Assembly: GCF_036588685.1 (NCBI RefSeq)
Contig: NC_086376.1
Span: forward strand, 60,783,166-60,847,165
DNA from: Mytilus trossulus
Lineage: Eukaryota > Mollusca > Bivalvia > Mytilida > Mytilidae
Length of the DNA stretch: 64,000 nt
Reading direction: 5' to 3'
The position numbers were made by a program, and so were the translations under genes. How positions within the stretch are numbered: position 1 is the stretch's first letter; each line of letters opens with the position of its first letter. Below, piece by piece: positions 58,981 to 64,000 of the stretch. The notes beneath the pieces are model-generated. The model was not told where the DNA came from. It saw only the letters and a list, made by a program, of their open reading frames with translations, and did not search any database.

Positions 58981-59794
58981 AAACATATACTAATTGTCCT
59001 CTGTAGACGATTGAAGATGTCGATTGCAAAGTTGAAATTGACAAGATGCAAATTTATTCAATCGTCTGAAATATAAATCTATGTTGACATTTATCTATAT
59101 GAAGCCACAAAGGATGGCACTATCGACATCTTTAACGGGATCTTGTCAGCTGTGCCTCAGAAGTTGTTCTACAGGAGACTACTTGTTGTTACGTATTGGA
59201 ATCTAAATCAATCAAAACGATATAAAGAATTTACTAGCTAAGTTCATTTAACTTTCAGTCGTAAGGGTTTATATCGGTTAATATAGGAGGAACTAGTACA
59301 AATTTTACACCACAGTTGTGATTTCTGTACTGTTGTTTAAAAGCAATGTTGCATTTAGAACAAATCCAATTACGTGATCGTCCGCTTCCTTTTTAACACA
59401 TATTAGGTTCAGTTATCCAAAGAAAACTTTTAAATTCTGTAATGAAACAGTAAATTATCGATGTACCATAATAGCATTATCGCTAAGCTCATCAGAATTA
59501 TTTATTTTTTAAGGTACAAACTAAATTATTTTATGGTGTATGGATTTGAAAATGAAGTGGATTAACTACGTCAATGCTTGGGTTTCATTCCCATTAATAC
59601 TTTTTTTGGGGATGAATTAACATTATTACAAAAAAGTACAAACATAAAATATACATGCAGGGTAGTGCGCAAATTATTTAACTTTAATTTGCACTTACAT
59701 ACAGCAAAATTTGAGAAATATTCTCCAGAAATTAGCAGAAAAGAATTAACAATAAACAATACCTAGTCAATTAAATGTACAGGAAACGAGAAGA

Positions 59795-59905
59795 CGAAAA
59801 GAGGCAATGATACCAGAGGCACATTCATAAGTCGACATCTAACTGACAGCACCATGGCTACACAACGAAAAGGGACAAACAGACAAAAAATACTACATAA
59901 CACGT
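59795..59905 (+). repeat. Repeat family C, diverged
   Basis: 'caatgataccagaggcacat', 'ctgacagcaccatggctac', 'gacaaacagacaaaaaatac'. Confidence 0.6.
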
Positions 59906-60439
59906 AACATTAAAAAAAAAAGACTGAGTAACCCAAACCCATCCATCTCTGAAAATTTACAATATTTCAACGAAATTCTAATTATTCATAAACTAGTGCG
60001 TGTATCCATATTAACACTATTTTACATTGTTTGCGAATATTAAGACCTTGTAAAACGGAGCGTGTTTTATTATTCTGAAAGGGTTATTTTGACTAATAAG
60101 ATATGTGATGAGCTCAAAACAAAGTTTGCATAATCAACCCATGTAGTCGTATGACATAAATATGGAGGTTCTTCATCATTGCTTATTTTCATTTACACCG
60201 AAATAATTTAAAACCTCTTCCTGTTATAGTATTCCACAGAAAAAATAACCAAGATTTCAATATAAATGGAATGATAAAACCAGTTTTGCATTAAGAAGTA
60301 TTCATGCTGCATGATTATCTATAGTTTTTATTTTAGGAATCAAGGTTAGAACGATTAACCGTTAAATTTTGTTTTTTATTACAATAAAAAATACTGAGCT
60401 ATTTCGATTGCTGTATCCAATATTTTGACATTTTTATCA

Positions 60440-60705
60440 ACTTTGTCTGTTTGCTTTGTTCACTCATCGTTGTCAATATAATGAAATTTGATGCAACGAT
60501 CACATAAGTGAAAGTTTTAGCTAGCTATAAAATCAGGTTAAATCCACCATTTTCTAAATAAGAAAATGCCTGTACCGAGTAATTTGACAGTTGTAATATA
60601 TTCTTATAATGTCTTTGAGCTTCTAATTTTTCTATTTGATTACGGACTTTCCATTTTGAATTTTCCTCAGAGTTCAGTATTTTTGTGATTTACTTTTTAT
60701 ATGTT
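60440..60705 (+). repeat. Repeat family D, fullest copy
   Basis: ttgtctgtttgctttgttca, 'catcgttgtcaatataatg', 'agttttagctagctataaaa', 'ccaccattttctaaataag', 'aaaatgcctgtaccgagta', 'gacggtccatt'-type block gactttccattttgaatttt, cctcagagttcagtattttt. This defines the 5' part missing in other copies. Confidence 0.8.
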
Positions 60706-61106
60706 CTCTTGTCAGAGTTAGAAATGGTAGGTCTTTTGTTTCTGCGTGTCTGGTCATTCGAGAAATATCTAGATAAATATTTGTAAGAATGATAGAAAAT
60801 TAATTGTTGATTTTAGTGCACTTCAAGCAAATCATATCTTGAAATACCTGAACAGGAAAAAGGAAAAAGGAAACGTATGTTATATTTATTGCCAGTTATA
60901 CTTTCTGAAATTAAATTTATGTAAGTTGAGTGAGTTTTTGTTTGTGTTGTTTTCACCACTGCTTGATTCCTAGGTAGATTGACACTGTATAAGTAGTCAT
61001 AAGAATAAAGATATCTATGTGATTTTGTTCATTTGATACATTTTAGTGCTTTGGTTGTAGATTCTATAAATATATTTATATAGTTAGAAAAAAATACAGG
61101 TTCTCG

Positions 61107-61120
61107 CCCCGGCGCCGGGG
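61107..61120. repeat. GC-only palindrome in AT-rich DNA
   Basis: ccccggcgccgggg, perfect 14-bp palindrome, strikingly unlike its surroundings. No function can be assigned. Confidence 0.8.
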
Positions 61121-62079
61121 AGGAAGTTACGAATCAAATCTACTCTAAAGTCGCTATAGTCCATCAGCTAGTTCTCAAAAGCGCTCTAGTTAAGGAGTTT
61201 GTGTTACACCCCAGGGTACCGCGATTTTTTTTGATAGAATTCAACTTCATAATCTTATTGATAAAATACAAGGTGTTAGACTTAAACAAAAGTGTCCAAA
61301 AGAGGATTAAAAACGTCCCTTCCAATGGTCCCCTCATTTAGCAATCACGACTAAGTAATTTTTAATTGATTTTTTCAATATCAAGAGATTAAAAAAAAAG
61401 TATAGGTTTAAACAACTAAAATAGATACAAAACTTATCTTATTAAATGTAACTCGGAAGATTTTTTGTTTAAAAAAAAAGTTTTTTACATTACAAACAAT
61501 CCGATTTTTTGGGTTCAAATTAAGGCATATTTTCTCCTTTCATAAAGAAATTCGTTATACAATTACCCTTTTTAGTTAATTAAACTTGAGAGTTAATCAT
61601 TATGCAATGTTTAAATCATTTGCAGTATTTATATATCGTCTAAAATATGAATTATTTAATAAAATATATGTACTTGCAAATAGTCGTAAAATACCGGATA
61701 TCATCAAATTACCGACTTTGATTTAGTATACAACATGTACAATGTATTCACACATAAGCATTATCAATTTGCAACTGAAAATAAACATTTAATTGTCGAT
61801 TTATGATGTTTTTGTGAGACAAATTATTTTATAAAGTAAATGTGTAACGAAATAATGATGAACAAATTACAAATTAAGGTGATCTTTTTGCGTTTAGAAA
61901 AGGTGCACTCTATCGAACTCAATAAAGGTGTGCTTGATAACATTTTGTGTTTTAGTTATGAAGTGATTGACTGAAGATTGTTAAGTCATTCAATCGACAA
62001 ACATCGCTTTGAACGAACGTCAAATAGTCAGTTGTGGGGTTTGGCAATACTTTTTACTTTCTTAGGTTTCTTAGAGATA

Positions 62080-64000
62080 CAAACAAAAATGGCTTTGTTG
62101 GTTTCAGTTTAAATAAAGATTCTTATAAACGTTGGTTTGCTAAATGCACATGAAAAAGCTTCAATATTATTAAAATGTCGAGACTTGGTAGAAATTGTTA
62201 ACCCTGAAACATCCGCCCAAAAAAAACTCAGAAAAACTCGAATGAAGCGAGTCAGTTTCTGATGTTTTGAAATTGTTTCAGACACTGCTAAGCTGGCCAA
62301 TTCCTTTATAACATAGGAGCAGTTATATGGCTTGGTTCTCGGGTTCTGTTGCATCTTCGGAATTACTGGGTGACCTTCTTAACGCGTATGAAAAGGGAAA
62401 ATTTGCTTCAGAAATTTTCATTACGGAACGGCTTATTCAAAAGTCAACCGATATCTTCAAAAAAGAAAATCATTGCTTATATTTTTAAAAAAGGAAATAA
62501 AAGGCAAGCAGTTAATGGCTGATAAGAACAACAAAACATTGAGAGCAGATGAAAAAAAACGTCGCCTGCTTGTCATAGCCCAGACAAGATAGTTGGTTAT
62601 GCGATAGGTTCTCCAGTTTAAATTAGGTCCTTTTCCAATGTCTCTTGCAAACTTTGATGGTACACATGTAATGAAAAATTAAAACCTGTCCTGAGTGGTC
62701 TTTTAGAAAAGGCTCATTCCTAAGGAAATCATGTGGATATTTGATGACAAGGCAGTTATTCGACCCATTACTAGGATACCAAGCACTTTTTTCGATTTGG
62801 CAAAAATTGTTATTTTAAAAACCATCCTTTTAGTTTCGAAAAGTGGTCACGCATTGATTTTGTCACTGAATAGTATCGTACAATATTCATAACGAAATTA
62901 GAACGGTAGGTCCTTGGGAGAGTAAATCATTACGATAAGTTCTAAACCATCACAATTGTTTTCTTGGGAATGGAAGAAATGTTTGTTAGTTGCTTTTGTT
63001 GAAATCTTTTGTTTTGAAAAGAGTAAACAATCCTATAGATTTACACTTGAATGTATGGAATTATTTGTATCACATGGAAGTATGTGCCACAAATTATATG
63101 TTGAAAATGAAATAGTGTAGAATGGTTTTGGTTTATAATCAAACAGGAAGAAGACGATAAAAAAATGTTTCTTAATAAAATGCAAAAACATGCAGCTGAC
63201 AAAGGTTACGACTTCATTGTTAAAAAACCTTCTGACACTGTTGTGAAAGTATTGGCTTACTATTTTCACAGTTGCATATCAATTCTAACATTGTAAGTCT
63301 GACAAATACATCCCCCAAATGCAGATTATTAAATGTGTAATCAATGTGTGCAAATTTGGTGAGAATATTTGTTGAAAACTACCAGGATTTTGCACCAATA
63401 CAGGTTGTGATTCAGTAAGTGTGTTGTCTGGTAAAGAAAAAAAAGCAAAGCATTCGGCTTTTTGACACGTTAAGTGGAGTTTCCAGAAGGTCTATTCCAT
63501 CTTGGTAAAACCTTGAAAGAGGTTGGCGAGGAGTTGTCAAAGCACTCGAGAGGTTTCGTGTTCTATATATGGCTACGAAATTAAAAATATCGATAAATAA
63601 ACATCAGAGCGTTTTGAAATGCAAAAGATGCAATGTTAAAGCACATTAAACAAGCCAACTTTCAGACGAAGATCTGGAAATCTGCTCTAAAACACAACAC
63701 TGGTCTGTTGCCAAACAACTATGGTTGGATTGATTAGAGCGCTTTGATCAGTATTAATTTTCTAGACCAACCACCAGCGTTAGATGCTTTGGTAATTCTG
63801 ATGTGCTGTTCATGTAAAGCTGTTTGTGCCAAAAAATATGTTCATGTGTTCAACAAGGTTTATCCTGAACAGATAGCTGTATGTTAATGCTCGAAAGCTT
63901 GTAGATATAAGCATTATCAAATCGTTGATATTGCTAACGATGACGACACAGATGATGGAAAAGATGATAATGATAATTCCGTAGATGCCGGTGACCAAAC
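62080..64000 (+). pseudogene. Decayed multicopy-family gene with Cys-rich C-terminus (runs off window)
   Basis: From about 63590 the three forward frames together give blocks KHIKQANFQTKIW, KSALKHNTGLLP, NNYGW, FLDQPPALDALVILM, CSCKAVCAKK, then (other frame) CSCVQQGL and TDSCM, followed by an acidic Asp-rich end (DDDTDDGKDDNDN). From memory this is the C-terminus of a large metazoan multicopy family with a trailing C-x-C-x3-C .. C-x-C .. CTDxC cluster and an acidic tail, common in bivalve and cnidarian predictions and probably spread by transposition; no name or function is known to me. Upstream pieces (TAKLANSF near 62285, ASSELLGDLLNAYEKGKF near 62351, LECMELFV near 63047) may belong to it. 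Many stops and frameshifts: not functional. Confidence 0.6.

Overview
The window looks like AT-rich nuclear DNA of an invertebrate animal, most likely a bivalve mollusc of the mussel (Mytilus) type. The evidence is spliced genes with GT..AG introns, a metazoan amine-type GPCR, very low coding density, and a dense load of short dispersed repeats. Several repeats match, from memory, sequences common in mussel genomic DNA; no search was run. I see no bacterial, organellar or viral genes, no rRNA and no tRNA.

Genes. (1) 487-1497 (-): intact single-coding-exon aminergic class A GPCR, with a 3' splice site just upstream of its ATG. (2) 1757-2187 and 4515-4679 (-): two diverged relics of one small secreted-protein gene. 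(3) 19101-20981 (-): a three-coding-exon gene, reconstructed here from matching splice phases, for a 173-residue secreted glycine-rich protein. (4) 37612-37998 (+): a 128-residue hydrophilic, apparently intracellular protein directly behind a strong splice acceptor. (5) 8905-9260 (-): a decayed reverse-transcriptase-type fragment. (6) about 62080 to the window end (+): a decayed member of a multicopy family with a Cys-rich C-terminus.

The most striking feature is a family of dispersed elements carrying type I hammerhead ribozymes: core CTGANGA..GAAA, open stem I, 4-bp stem II, two-pair stem III. I find twelve complete or partial motifs plus one tail fragment, in three subfamilies and both orientations. 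Six keep every core base and all three stems. At 32385-32985 two intact ribozymes lie in direct repeat 364 nt apart, the architecture expected of a retrozyme-like element able to release a unit-length RNA.

Other mobile DNA: a TIR element with a 3-bp TAA duplication (26193-27441) sits inside a 68-bp minisatellite and has itself received a second copy of the same family with a TTA duplication (26534-27314). A 4-kb tandem duplication (44099-48105 / 48106-52493) has later insertions in one copy or the other, so exact empty sites can be read. There are also a 170-bp TIR MITE in two places, a 62-bp satellite, a fresh 255-bp tandem duplication, and older duplications at 1.7/4.2 kb and 5.9/6.6 kb.

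Layout: 0-5 kb GPCR and secreted-peptide relics; 5-18 kb repeats; 18-21 kb satellite and glycine-rich secreted gene; 22-28 kb hairpins, ribozyme element, minisatellite and nested MITE; 28-37 kb repeats and the ribozyme dimer; 37-38 kb small gene behind another ribozyme element; 40-44 kb cluster of ribozyme elements; 44-52.5 kb tandem duplication; 52.5-62 kb mostly empty; 62-64 kb pseudogene. The genes show no operon-like or pathway relation to each other.
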